Assembly (NCBI RefSeq): GCF_013114825.1
Contig: NZ_JAAVLX010000018.1
Coordinates: 1-42,153 of the forward strand
From: Bradyrhizobium australiense
GTDB taxonomy: Bacteria > Pseudomonadota > Alphaproteobacteria > Rhizobiales > Xanthobacteraceae
DNA: 42,153 bases
Direction of reading: 5' to 3'
Each line of letters opens with the position of its first letter. The stretch's first letter is position 1. This document shows, in pieces, positions 17,748 to 26,709 of this stretch. The notes beneath the pieces were generated by a model that worked only from the letters and a program-made list of their open reading frames with translations, had not been told where the DNA came from and made no database searches. Both the position numbers and the translations under genes were made by a program.

Positions 17748-18095
17748 TCAGCCGGCCGCCTGCGGCCGCCAGGTGTGTTGTGGCATCCGCCAGTCAATGC
17801 CCTCAAGCAAGTAGCCAAGCTGGGCCGGCGTGATCGTCACGACGCCATCAGCCGACGACGGCCACAGGAAGCGACCGCACTCGAGCCGCTTGGCGTAGAG
17901 CGACATGCCCAGCCCATCGTGCCAAAGGATCTTAATCAGCTTGCCGTTCTTGCCGCGGAACACGTAGAGGTCGCCGCCGTGCGGGTCACGTTTGAAGGCT
18001 TCCTGAACCAGCAAGGTCAGCGAGTTCATGCCGCGGCGCATGTCGGTGTGGCCGGTCGCAATCCACACACGCACGCTCGACGCAATGGGGATCAT
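17748..18095 (-). CDS. tnpB: IS66 accessory protein TnpB
   Basis: A 115-residue protein of the IS66 Orf2 family, needed for transposition with unknown biochemistry. Diagnostic phrases are VWIATGHTDMRRGMNSLTLLVQEAF, DLYVFRGKNGKLIKILWHDGLGMSLYAKRLE and the end LEGIDWRMP. Its ATG overlaps the tnpA stop in an ATGA (18092-18095), indicating translational coupling. Confidence 0.95.
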   Translation of the reverse strand: MIPIASSVRVWIATGHTDMRRGMNSLTLLVQEAFKRDPHGGDLYVFRGKNGKLIKILWHDGLGMSLYAKRLECGRFLWPSSADGVVTITPAQLGYLLEGIDWRMPQHTWRPQAAG

Positions 18096-18517
18096 CGCGG
18101 CCGTCCTTCAGTCAGCGCCGCGACAACTGCCTTCAGCGTCGCCGCGTCGATCGCACCCGTGATCCGCATCCGAGCCCCGGCCGCAAACTCGATCTCGATC
18201 GCGCCGCCGCTGGCCGACCCGCCCGGACCAGGCGCCGTGCCCGACTCCGGGACTACCCGCGCTGGTACGAAGCCCGAGCGTCGTTCGAGGCCATCCTGCG
18301 GCTCAGGACGAAACAACTGCCGCCACCGCAGCAGCAATGAGCGGGAAACGCCGTACCGCCGCGCCGTCGCCGCGACCTGGCGCGGCGCCTGTAAGCTCTC
18401 CAGGACGATCCTGAGCTTCTCATCCTCAGACCAGCGTCGCCGCCGGCCCGTCTCCACCACTTCAAGCCGCTCGACCCGGGCACTGCCCTTATCACTGTCC
18501 ATAAGGACAGTTCTCAA
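18092..18517 (-). CDS. tnpA: IS66 accessory protein TnpA
   Basis: A 141-residue protein with a helix-turn-helix of the IS66 Orf1 (IS3/IS911-like) type: GRRRRWSEDEKLRIVLESLQAPRQVAATARRYGVSRSLLLRWRQLFRPEP. The tail is Gly/Ala-rich with the usual EIEFAAGARMRITGAIDAATLKAVVAAL strand pattern. It is the first gene of the element, with its start 43 bases inside the right terminus. Confidence 0.95.
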   Translation of the reverse strand: MRTVLMDSDKGSARVERLEVVETGRRRRWSEDEKLRIVLESLQAPRQVAATARRYGVSRSLLLRWRQLFRPEPQDGLERRSGFVPARVVPESGTAPGPGGSASGGAIEIEFAAGARMRITGAIDAATLKAVVAALTEGRPR

Positions 18518-18560
18518 TACCCCGCCTCACTCCGCAAGGCGACCGTCACCGGATGCGTAC

Positions 18561-18568
18561 GGAAGATC
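18561..18568. repeat. IS66 target-site duplication, right copy
   Basis: GGAAGATC, identical to 15649-15656. It lies between the IS66 right end and the remaining start of bioD. Confidence 0.93.
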
Positions 18569-18643
18569 AACAAGCCCGGCGGAGAAAACAGTCTTTCCAA
18601 TACCGGTATCCGTGCCGGTCACCAAGATCCGCTGGCTCATCAT
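18561..18643 (-). pseudogene. bioD: bioD, 5' part: start of dethiobiotin synthetase
   Basis: From ATG 18641-18643 or 18638-18640 it reads MMSQRILVTGTDTGIGKTVFSAGLVDL. The P-loop TGTDTGIGKT is the hallmark of BioD, the ATP-dependent enzyme closing the ureido ring. The frame enters the IS66 element after VDL-P. The first eight bases (18561-18568, GGAAGATC) are the right copy of the target duplication. The relic of a glutamate dehydrogenase gene ends 85 bases upstream in the same direction. Confidence 0.92.
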
Positions 18644-18727
18644 CGAGCTTTCCCTCTCGGTTTTTTTTCGATCACATCATCGAGGCGGTAAGGTCGCAAA
18701 GGACGAAGTGATCAGGGAAAGCGACTC

Positions 18728-19490
18728 CTAGTTCGCTTGGCCCCTTGCACCACGCCGATTCCGATCGCTGTGGCAGCCATTCGATTGGAACTTTGATCGC
18801 GTTTTGCTCGCGCTATTGTTGGTGGAACGACCGTTCAAGAATTCGGTAGAGACGATCGAATACCTTCGCCTGCTTCCAAAAGAGTCGCTGGAGATCCTGA
18901 ACCCCCATTCGAAATAGCTGACGATGACTCCTCCCGCGTTGCAAAGAATATCTGGCAATACGAAAATCTCATCGCCTCGTGCATGCAAGATCGCATCCGC
19001 TCCCGGCGTCGTTGGACCATTGGCCCCTTCGGCTAGAATGCGACACTTGAGTTATGCGGCATTTCGGCCCGTAATGACCTGCTCAATTGCAGCCGGTACG
19101 AGGACATCGCACTTTTGAACGAGCAACTTCGACGCCTCAACGAGGCTCTGAGTGGAGAAGCCGGCAAGGTACCCCCGCTCGGTCACGTGACTGTGTAGCG
19201 GCGACATAGAGACCGGCGGGATCATAGTATGCGGCCGTGTGATCGCTCACACCGATGATTTTTGAGACCTCCTTCAGCGAGGGCATACGCTGCTACTGAA
19301 CCAACGTTGCCGAATCCTTGTACAATCGCTGTTGCGCTATTAGCAGGAATGCCGAGGTTTCAAGCGCGCGACCTACGAGATAAGCTACGCTGCGTCCTGT
19401 TGCCTCGCGGCGGCCGAGTGCGCCTCCTGCTGATACGGGTTTGCCGGTGACGATTTCGTTGATCGTCTGCCCTTGATACATTCGAATTGC
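18728..19490 (-). pseudogene. Glutamate dehydrogenase (Glu/Leu/Phe/Val family) relic, C-terminal half
   Basis: NAD(P)-binding half of a glutamate dehydrogenase. Pieces in successive frames are MYQGQTINEIVTGKPVSAGGALGRREATGR, then GIPANSATAIVQGFGNVGSVAAYALAEGGLK with the Rossmann loop GFGNVGS, then scrambled VSDHT, then MHARGDEIFVLPDILCNAGGVIVSYFEW, then KVFDRLYRILERSF. The stretch LPDILCNAGGVIVSYFEW is a signature of the family. The N-terminal glutamate-binding domain with the catalytic Lys is absent. There are at least four frame changes and an in-frame stop or two. It ends 85 bases before bioD. Confidence 0.87.
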
Positions 19491-19590
19491 TGCTTGGCCA
19501 TTTCAAATACGGGGCCGGTATAGATTGATCTGTTCATGAGCACTCATTGAAGCGATTTCGGCGTGACGCCCATTGGAGATCTCAGATGGC

Positions 19591-19624
19591 GATAAGAAAA
19601 GCGGCCGCCCCGAAAGGGGCGGCC
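19591..19624 (-). terminator. Rho-independent terminator
   Basis: GGCCGCCCC (19603-19611), loop GAAA on the plus strand, GGGGCGGCC (19616-19624): a perfect 9-bp GC stem. Read on the minus strand it is followed by GCTTTTCTTATC, a U-rich tail. It fits the end of the leftward transcript carrying the M20 amidohydrolase gene that stops at 19964. Confidence 0.85.
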
Positions 19625-19963
19625 AGTACGTCCGCCGTGGAAGGAGAGTGACGACGAACGTGTTCGGAAGGTGCGGGGGTGGTGTCGTCCACGCAGAGCC
19701 GAGCCGGGCCTGACGCAGCTTCACAAGTCATGCCCGATCGTGAGCGCCCTCACGTGCCTGAAGCCGTAAGCGCCTCAACTTCTCTTCACGGTGGCAGTAC
19801 CGCGAACTTTGATGAAGACGAGGACGGATACGCCGCTCTACAGCTCCAACGAGTCGGAAGATAAGTCGGCAAACTAGGCATGGGGTGCCCTCGCATGCAG
19901 CATGGGTACTCGCGCGCACTACAATCGCGAGGCGTTTTGCCTCGGCGTTCGGCGCGGCCGATC
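19625..19963. other. 3' flank of the M20 gene, no gene recognised
   Basis: A 61-codon plus-strand frame (19679-19864, SANFDEDEDGYAALQLQ) has no ribosome site or known relatives. Otherwise this appears to be the 3' untranslated stretch before the terminator. Confidence 0.5.
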
Positions 19964-21163
19964 TCAGGTATTCAGCAAATCGAGGATGTATTTGACGGCA
20001 AGTTCCGTCGCCGGAATGACGAGCTCATCCGAGGCTCCGAAAGTCGGCGTATGTACGGACGATTCGTTGGCGGCCGCGCGACTCCCGAACCAAAAATAGA
20101 TCGAGGGCACGCATGCCGAGTAGAAGCCGAAATCGTCGCTACCTGTTACCTCCTTGCTGGCATTGAAGCCATCGGAGCCAGCCGTGTCCTGAACGAGTTG
20201 GCGGAAGCGCCTCACCATCTCGGCATCGTTGACGACGGGGGGCTCACCGGAGCGGATGACGCACTCGGCTTGGCCACGATGCATCGCGGCGGCGCCCTCG
20301 GCCACTTCCCGCACGCGCTGGCACAGCTGTCGCCTACGTTCTGGGCTGCAAGTTCTGATCGTTCCCTCCATAACGACGGAAGGGCAGATGATGTTGGTCG
20401 CCTCGCCGCCGTGAATGATACCGATTGTGACCACCGCCCTGTCATCGGCCGGCATTTCGCGGGAGACCACCTTCTGCACCTCGTTGACGAAGGCAGCGGC
20501 GATCGCGATCGCGTCGACTCCCTTATGAGGCGCCGCGCCATGGGCCATCTTACCGGTGATGGTAAGTCTGAACTGATCGGCCGACTTGGTTACTGCGCCC
20601 TCGCGCGCACCGAACTTGCCTGCGGGAATCTCCGGAGCGACATGGAACCCGACGGCATGGTCGAAGCCGTCCAGCAGTTTCTCGTCCTGCACAGTGCGTC
20701 CCCCGAGCGGCTCGGCCTCCTCGGCCGGCTGGAAGAAGACGCGCACTTTACCTGCGAAGTTGTCGCGCATCCGATGGAAGGCGAGTGCGACGCCGAGGGC
20801 GATCGATCCGTGTATGTCATGACCGCAGGCATGCATAACGCCCTCGACCTGCGATCGATAGGAGAGGTCATCGCGCTCTTCCTGGATCGGCAGTGCATCG
20901 ATATCGCCGCGTACCGCGATGGAGCGCTTTGCGCCCGAGGCTGTGCCTTCAATATCGATATACAGGCCGGTCTTGTGAAAGGTGTTGATCTGGTTGAGAC
21001 CAAATTGCTGGAGTACGCGGCGAATCCGCTCCTGCGTTTTCCATTCCGCATTCGAGAGTTCAGGCTCACGATGCATCGCATGCCGTAATTCGATCACTGC
21101 ATCGCGCTCAGTATCCGATAAAAAGCTGTTGGTGCGCGCTCGCATTTCGGTCTGCTCTCTCAT
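19964..21163 (-). CDS. M20-family amidohydrolase (hippurate/N-acyl-amino-acid hydrolase type)
   Basis: Intact 399-residue cytosolic metallohydrolase that cleaves the amide bond of N-acylated amino acids or similar conjugates using a two-metal centre. The first metal-binding Cys/His box is MHACGHDIH (about residue 110), preceded by VRGDIDALPIQEE. The general-base Glu lies in FFQPAEEAEPLGG. The lid/dimerisation domain runs over about 185-300 (KMAHGAAPHKGVDAIAIAAAFVNEVQ), and the final metal His region is VTGSDDFGFYSACVPSIYFWFG. The length is normal. Start ATG 21163 is backed by GGAG five bases upstream. The racemase-family gene lies 284 bases upstream on the same strand, and a strong terminator follows. 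A second, dead M20 gene is 1.7 kb upstream. Exact substrate cannot be told. Confidence 0.92.
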   Translation of the reverse strand: MREQTEMRARTNSFLSDTERDAVIELRHAMHREPELSNAEWKTQERIRRVLQQFGLNQINTFHKTGLYIDIEGTASGAKRSIAVRGDIDALPIQEERDDLSYRSQVEGVMHACGHDIHGSIALGVALAFHRMRDNFAGKVRVFFQPAEEAEPLGGRTVQDEKLLDGFDHAVGFHVAPEIPAGKFGAREGAVTKSADQFRLTITGKMAHGAAPHKGVDAIAIAAAFVNEVQKVVSREMPADDRAVVTIGIIHGGEATNIICPSVVMEGTIRTCSPERRRQLCQRVREVAEGAAAMHRGQAECVIRSGEPPVVNDAEMVRRFRQLVQDTAGSDGFNASKEVTGSDDFGFYSACVPSIYFWFGSRAAANESSVHTPTFGASDELVIPATELAVKYILDLLNT

Positions 21164-21447
21164 CCGCTCCTTCCGACCCGTACACTCACGAAAAACAAAC
21201 TAGTCTCTAATGACGCAGGAAATCGACCACTTTGGCTCAGTCACGCATGTTTCGGCCAATTTCGCGGGTTTGACGTGGAATTTCACACGGTCAAATTGCC
21301 GAACCGGGCCTGATAGGCGTGATACACCTCGCCCCGTCGTTCCGCGACAGATCCGCTCGGTAGCTGTTGCAGTTCACGGGCCACCTACGCAGTTTCCCGA
21401 CGCAACTGTGAGCGAAGACCCCAAAACTCTTCAGGCCAGCTACGCCC

Positions 21448-22155
21448 TCAAGGCACGGACGCCATCATCAGCCGGCAGAGACCCACGATATCGTAGACGG
21501 GCAGACTCGCGATGCGACGAATTGCTGGTGCAACGATCGGGAACGCAGCGCACTCGAACAGAATGACCGCGATCTCCGGGTGTGCATCGCGAAGTCGCGC
21601 AACGCAGCTGGCTACATCCGCCTCTACGGCAGCCACATCGGTCGGCGGCGCCGGACGCTTTAGCTCGTCATGCCAAAACTTACCGCCTTCGATGCCACCA
21701 ATCACAACCCTCGCCCGCTCGTCCGGATCGTCGAGTCCGAGCAGCTCTTGGCCGCAAAACTTGGAGTCGTAGGTTAGAACAGCAAGCCTGGCGAGTCGCG
21801 GCAACTTCCGGAGCAAAGCGGGCAGCAACAGCAGGCTAGACATTCCCACTGGCACGTTCACCGACGCTGCCACCGCTGCTTGATGCCGGATAGAGAATCC
21901 ACAAGTCGAGCTTATCGCGACAGCACCTCGCTCCACCAGGCGTCGTGCGGCAGCGATGAAAGCCGGCTCGAGCGCAGGATCACCACGAACGACGTTCTCG
22001 ACCCAAGCCCCCTCGACCGTCTCGTAGACGACCGGAAAATCGAAAGTAGCTGGATTCAGCATCGAGCCCGGTGGTGGCGTCGGTGGCATGGCGCCAGGTA
22101 GCACCCCCCGTTCGAGCTTGAGAATTCCCAGCGACTGTGGACTTTGTGATGTCAT
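21448..22155 (-). CDS. Asp/Glu racemase superfamily protein
   Basis: Intact 235-residue cytosolic protein of the Asp/Glu/hydantoin racemase superfamily. It has the two cysteine loops used for two-base catalysis: ISSTCGFSIRHQ at about residue 83 and ILFECAAFPIVAP at about residue 200. The N-terminal beta strand SLGILKLERGVLPGAMP and the substrate loop NPATFDFPVVYETVEGAWVENVV match a subgroup annotated only as racemase-family. It differs from glutamate racemase MurI and from EutA/maleate isomerase in its first loop. ATG 22155 has GGAG 13 bases upstream, a weak fit. Upstream and downstream M20 amidohydrolase genes suggest a role in D- or N-acyl amino acid use (inference). Confidence 0.88.
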   Translation of the reverse strand: MTSQSPQSLGILKLERGVLPGAMPPTPPPGSMLNPATFDFPVVYETVEGAWVENVVRGDPALEPAFIAAARRLVERGAVAISSTCGFSIRHQAAVAASVNVPVGMSSLLLLPALLRKLPRLARLAVLTYDSKFCGQELLGLDDPDERARVVIGGIEGGKFWHDELKRPAPPTDVAAVEADVASCVARLRDAHPEIAVILFECAAFPIVAPAIRRIASLPVYDIVGLCRLMMASVP

Positions 22156-22849
22156 AGATCAAACATACTCCGGTTTTGAGGCGAATTCCTATCTGAGGTC
22201 GCCGCCTGCAGCCGAAATTCTGCGAAAACCGAGCCAAACGCGAGTCTTCGCTGCGCTCTGGAGCAATGCGTCTCATGCAAAAGGTCATGAAAAAACTAGA
22301 CTTAGGGAAATCGGATCAACTTGAGTTGCATATCGCCTCAAGCGCTGCGAACTTGCCCCTGACTTCCTCGACATGTCCTTAGGCGAATTTGACAAGCGGC
22401 CCATTGCTCACGTTGGACGATTACGCCGCATTCGGGGCACGTTATGGTAATTTTGAGCTAGGCGCACGTTTTCCGGCACTCATTCAGAATTTTCTAAGTC
22501 GAATAGCTCAGAAACGCATACACTCGGTGGATCGATTGGTAGTAACCACCAGCAGGGAGCACGGGCATCGTGGCGTGCCTCTTGACCCAAATCAAATTTG
22601 CCGCAAAAGGTGCTTACAAGGCGGCGGAGGTCGATCCAAATCGACAAACACAGAGCCCCTCGTTTAGAGACTTCTCGTACCATGCTCAGGTTCGCGCTGA
22701 GCGCTCTCTCGCATCTGCCTGTAGTCATCTTCATGTGACCGATTGCGGATTCGAACAGAATTTGAGCCCGCTAGAGCTCTTTCTTGCAACTCGCTGGCTT
22801 ATGCTCCGCGTTCACATTGTTCGCAGTGCGACTAGATTCGCATCGGCAA
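22156..22849. other. No gene recognised
   Basis: Nearly 700 bases between the racemase start and the second M20 relic. The frames are short and AT-richer than the surroundings. A loose RpoN-like match on the minus strand at 22221-22236 was judged too weak. No RNA gene seen. Confidence 0.5.
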
Positions 22850-24045
22850 CTAGGCTGTTCGTTCGCGCAACCAGCGCCGCGACAATTCCACCCAGTATGT
22901 CAATCCCAGCGCTAGTATTTTGTCATTGAAATCGTAACTGGAATTGTGAAGAGCGCATGGGCCCGGCCCGTGACCCTGCTCGCGGTGCTCCCCATTTCCA
23001 GCCCCCAAGAGTGCGAAGGCGCCGGGGCGCGCCTGCAGCATGTACGCAAAATCCTCGGAACCCATTGTTGTTATAACGTCTGCGTCTACCTTCGCTTCGT
23101 CGACAATCGACCTAATTACCTCCGCCGCGAAGCTTGTTTCAGCCGATGTGTTCACCGTGGGCGGATAGCGCTTGATTGTTAGCTCAGCCCGGCACTCATG
23201 TGCCGCGGCAATATTTTGGACAACCGTATGTATGCATCCTGGATTCAATTAGGTCCAACGTCTCGTTGTTTGAATGCCCTTACGGTGCCGGCAAACGTGG
23301 CGGTATCTGGGACTATGTTTCTGCCCCCCATTGAACTGAGTGACAGACAATACTGCCGTATCCATAGGATCCTTGTTGCGAGTGATGATACCCTGGAGCG
23401 CCGCGACGATCTGTGAACCCGTCAAGATTGGGTCCTTTCCGTTGTGCAGAAAGGCGGCGTGTGCACCGACGCCAATGATCCGAATGTCAAAGTTGGTGCA
23501 TCCGGTCAAGATCGGACCTGGTCTAAGACCGAAGCTGTTCACCGGTATGCCCGGCCAATTATGCAAACCGAAGACTGCGTCGACCGGAAATTGACTGAAG
23601 ATACCCTCATCCACCATCACCTTCGCTCCCGATCCATTCTCGTCTGCCGGGGAGAAGATGAACACGATTGTGCCACCAATATCTCGCGTACGTGCTAGAT
23701 GGCGGGCGGCGCCCAACAACATCGCCATGTGCCCGTCATGACCGCAAGCATGCATTTGCCGGGATACTGCGATCGGTGCGCGAACGTGTTCAGTTCCTGC
23801 TTAGGCAGGGGATCCATATCGGCGCGCAATCCGATCGAACGTTTTCCGTCGCCGACCCGTAACACCCCAACCACGCGCGTGCGGCCGAGTCCGCGGTGCA
23901 CCTCGATGCCATATCCTTTCAATGTATTGGCAATTACATCAGACGTTTCTGTCTCCTCAAAAGCGAGTTCTGGATGAGCATGGAGCCAGCGCCGCAAGTC
24001 CCTAATTTCCTCCTCCCCAGCCTTAATCTCTCGTATGATCTGCAT
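22850..24045 (-). pseudogene. Second M20-family amidohydrolase, frameshifted
   Basis: A hippurate-hydrolase-type enzyme in three pieces. From ATG 24045: MQIIREIKAGEEEIRDLRRWLHAHPELAFEETETSDVIA, then GLRADMDPLPKQE, where the usual Ala after Asp reads Pro. From about 23755 in a new frame: MHACGHDGHMAMLLGAARHLA, then SPADENGSGAKVMVDEGIF, where the general-base position of the usual QPAEE reads Asp. From about 23290 in a third frame: the C-terminal part ending TTMGSEDFAYMLQARPGAFALLGAGNGEH with the last metal ligands, and YDFNDKILALGLTYWVELSRRW. Two indels (about 23750 and 23280) kill it. It is a distant homologue of the intact gene at 19964, not a recent duplicate, judging from the divergent motifs. 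Confidence 0.9.
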
Positions 24046-24703
24046 TCTGAGGCTCGGGCGGAAGTGATCTGCGCGTGTCACGCCGAACACGTATGACGTT
24101 GAACTTCGTGCAGCGGCCGCCGCACGCAGTGTTTGCGTGTACGGTTGGTCGAGAAGTCGTGGCTAACTGTACCGACGCTACAGGACTGATTTGAGCGATA
24201 ATTCGCAGGTCGACGCTCTAATGCAGCCCCTACCCGTTCTTCATCGGCGGATTTCTGCCCCTCTAAGGTTGAGCAGGTCGTCGGAACACGCAGCACACAA
24301 AGTATCGGCAAAAGTGACGCCGCAGGACAAAGCGAGACTGAGGCCGCTCATATGAATGGCAGCGATCATCAATGCAACTACCGAGGCTGCGGCGAGGAAA
24401 TTGGCCATATGGTTCGTACCGTCCAATCTACTGCTCAATTCCTCGTCCCTCTGAGGGTTTTTCTTACTGCGCTGACAAGTACACTCGAGGCCAATTTAGC
24501 TGCGGACGCGCCGCTGCTACCGTCGTCGTCCGCGGTGACTCGGGCATGGGCGTGACCTCTTGAGTCTTCTCGCGTCAGACCGGCGTTGCCGTTTCACGAT
24601 CTCGATATTCCGCCACAGCGCTACCACCAACGTCGGTGTGTCCGCGATCAGCCATTGCGAGTAGATGGACGAGATGGGAGCGTTACAGCACCTTTTCAGG
24701 ATT
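24046..24703. other. Mostly unreadable; possible small membrane protein at 24241-24438
   Basis: On the minus strand, a 65-residue frame (24438 to 24241) contains one hydrophobic stretch NFLAAASVVALMIAAIHMSGLSLALSCGVTFADTLCAACSD that could span the membrane or act as a signal sequence, followed by three cysteines. It has no clear ribosome site and may be a leftover. The rest shows no gene. Confidence 0.3.
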
Positions 24704-25280
24704 TCACAGCACATTGAGCACGCGTCCGTCGGCCAGCACCACCTCGAGCCCCAGCGCCATCTCGCGCGCGACGCCATAGGCGAGTGCAGCGGTACCGCCG
24801 GCGTTGCTCGAGAGATTGCCGTGGATAGTGCAGCTTCCTTCCGCTCCAAGCGAGAGCGGGAACAGGCGGCTCACCTCGGCTGCCTTCTGCTGCGCGATTT
24901 GCAGCACCACGCCCGCCTCACAGATCATGGTATTTGAGGTGGCGTCGACCTCGCGGATCCTGTCCAGCCGGCGCAGCGACACCAACGCCTCGTCATTGTG
25001 CGGCGTCTGGCCCCGACGAGGCCGGTGCTGCCGCCCTGCGGCACCAATACAATTTTATGTTCGGAAGCGAGCTTCCAGATCGCGGAAACTTACGCGGTCG
25101 AACCCGGCCGCAGTACCAGCGGCGAGCGGCCGTGGAACAGATTGCGCTCCTGAGCGAGGTAAGGCTCAATGTCGGCCGGATCGGTCACTGCGTATTTGGC
25201 GCCGACAAGTTACGGAATTTCTCGATCATCTCTGGCGGAAGCGGCGGTGCGGCAGACCCGTTGATACTCACGATTCTTTC
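24704..25280 (-). pseudogene. FAD-linked oxidase (GlcD/D-lactate dehydrogenase type) relic
   Basis: N-terminal FAD-binding (PCMH-type) part of a 2-hydroxyacid oxidase or dehydrogenase. Pieces: PPLPPEMIEKFRNL (ATG 25229), then VGAKYAVTDPADIEPYLAQERNLFHGRSPLVLRPGSTA, VSAIWKLASEHKIVLVPQGGSTGLVG with the flavin-contact loop PQGGSTGLVGG, and VSLRRLDRIREVDATSNTMICEAGVVLQIAQQKAAEVSRLFPLSLGAEGSCTIHGNLSSNAGGTAALAYGVAREMALGLEVVLADGRVLNVL. After NVL a stop follows, and the expected KDNTGYDLRDLFIGAEGTLG region is missing, so the C-terminal half is deleted. Two frameshifts occur upstream. Its neighbour, a D-2-hydroxyacid dehydrogenase relic, could act on the same kind of substrate. Confidence 0.87.
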
Positions 25281-25699
25281 CTTCAAAGCTTCAAAGCGGC
25301 ACCGACAGTCGAAATAGTTGTCGGCAACAACACAGGTCGCTGAAATGCAGGGTTTGGCGAATGGGCGCAGCGCGGTAGAAATGGAGCCCCCCGTAGGCCG
25401 TCCACGTGCCACTGCACCGATCAAGTTAGGGTCAGTAAAGCACTAGAAGGAAATTCCAGCATGCGAGGGCGGCTGAGGTCGCGCTAGCCTTTCATCTAAC
25501 TTCTTTCGGCTTAGTTCTTTCACCCAGGAGGTGCGGCACTCTCTTTCGTCTCAATCTTTGGCCACGGGCCGGCCTCGCGTGACAAACGTGCGCTTGTCGA
25601 AATCCCCATACACACAGCCCGCGAAGCCACGAAAGATTCAAACGACGTCCGAACGGATCAATAGCCGCATGAGGCCCCACTCTTGGCATTCAGCACGCC
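25281..25699. other. No gene recognised
   Basis: Spacer between the oxidase and dehydrogenase relics. Minus-strand frames at 25281-25424 and 25492-25689 show no known motif. Confidence 0.5.
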
Positions 25700-26660
25700 T
25701 TAATAGCCGCGCCCCATGTCCACGGCGTTCCTCATCGGCTCGTTCTTGAGGAAGCGGCCTATGTAGTCGCCGAAGATAGAGAACACTCGCTCCGCATAGT
25801 TTGTTGGACTTCCCATCACGTGAGGTGTTGCAATCACGTTAGGCATGTCCCATAGCGGGCTGTCCTGGGAGCGATTCCTGCTCGAAGACATCGAACATCG
25901 CTGCGGCGATTGCACGCGTCTGCAGAGTCTTGATCAGCTCTGCCTCCACGACGGCGGTGCCCCAGGCGATATTGACCAGAAAGGCATCAGGCCGCATACG
26001 CGCGAGCTCCGCTGCGCCGATGATACCAATCTTGTCTGCGGTCGCCGCACGGCCAGAACTACAAAGTCGCATAGCGGAAGCAAATCTGCGAGCGCGTCGG
26101 AAGCGAACAGATGGTCGACACCCTCAACTGGTACGGAAACATCCCCCTTCGACCGATGACCGTCATGCCAGCGCTCTTGGCGCGCCGCGCGACGGTCGCT
26201 CCGATGGAGCCCAGCCCGACCACCCCGAGCGTCTTCTCGGCCAATGGCCTTACATAACGTGGATTCCACTTTCGTTCAGCCCGCTCTTGCAAGAACCTCC
26301 GGAAATCCCAGTGCAGCATCGTTACGCCGGCCACACAAAATCTGTGATGATGTCACCGTGAATCCCCCGGGCGTTAACGGTGATGTGACCCCTTGATCGC
26401 GAATCGGCAACATGGAATCAACGCCGGCGTTAGTGCATTGAAACCATCGCAATTTCTTCGCCTGATCGAATAGTTCTACAGGGAAACGAGACGCAAGCAG
26501 TGCATCCGCCTCACCGATGTACCGCGCCAGCCGTTCGGGATCGGGCGCGCTGATTGCGCGAACCTGCGGGAAACGCTCTCCTGTCAGCCGTGCGTAGGTC
26601 GCCGCGGCAATGGTTGAGAAGGACAGTAAGTGCTGGACCTTTATCTGCCATATTGATCTC
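25700..26660 (-). pseudogene. D-isomer-specific 2-hydroxyacid dehydrogenase relic
   Basis: NAD(P)-dependent dehydrogenase of the D-2-hydroxyacid (glyoxylate/hydroxypyruvate reductase-like) family, in at least five pieces. VQHLLSFSTIAAATYARLTGERFPQV and DALLASRFPVELFDQAKKLRWFQCTNAGVDSMLP form the substrate domain. ERKWNPRYVRPLAEKTLGVVGLGSIGATVARRAKSAGMTVIGRRG carries the GLGSIG dinucleotide loop. MRPDAFLVNIAWGTAVVEAELIKTLQ follows, where the catalytic Arg of N-x-A/S-R-G reads Trp. DMPNVIATPHVMGSPTNYAERVFSIFGDYIGRFLKNEPMRNAVDMGRGY keeps the catalytic His. Both the frameshifts and the Arg-to-Trp change show it is dead. It follows the transporter genes on the same strand. Confidence 0.88.
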
Positions 26661-26709
26661 TGTAGATCGGCGTACGTAGGACGGCGCCACGCATTTTCAG
26701 TCAACGTCG

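Larger units (their letters stand above)
15657..18560 (-). mobile_element. Complete IS66-family element inserted in bioD (2904 bp)
   Basis: Contains tnpA, tnpB, tnpC and a fourth passenger frame, all on the minus strand and all unbroken. The ends are imperfect inverted repeats: GTACGCATCCGGTGACGG reading in from 18560, and GTATCCGTCCGGGGAGGA reading in from 15657. Both start GTA, as IS66-family ends do. It is flanked by perfect 8-bp direct repeats GGAAGATC. It is the only fully intact mobile element in the window and so probably the latest arrival. It sits between Leu and Pro codons of bioD. Confidence 0.94.

Noticed and set aside
17370..18731. 453-codon plus-strand open frame across the IS66 genes
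   Set aside because: Antisense to tnpA, tnpB and tnpC. Composition is Arg/Ser/Pro-rich with no domain.
19880..21088. 402-codon plus-strand open frame opposite the M20 amidohydrolase
   Set aside because: Antisense shadow. The minus-strand protein has all family motifs and a good ribosome site.
21448..22155. Racemase-family gene as EutA of ectoine/hydroxyectoine breakdown
   Set aside because: The first substrate loop and the overall pattern differ from the EutA/maleate isomerase branch.
22221..22236. RpoN-like sequence TGGCTCGGTTTTCGCA on the minus strand upstream of the racemase-family gene
   Set aside because: GG and GC are correctly spaced but three consensus positions are wrong and no activator site is near, so it is expected by chance.
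25346..25359. TGCAGGGTTTGGCG, shared with the hairpin at 3857-3897
   Set aside because: Only one arm is present, and a 14-base match is expected about by chance in 42 kb.
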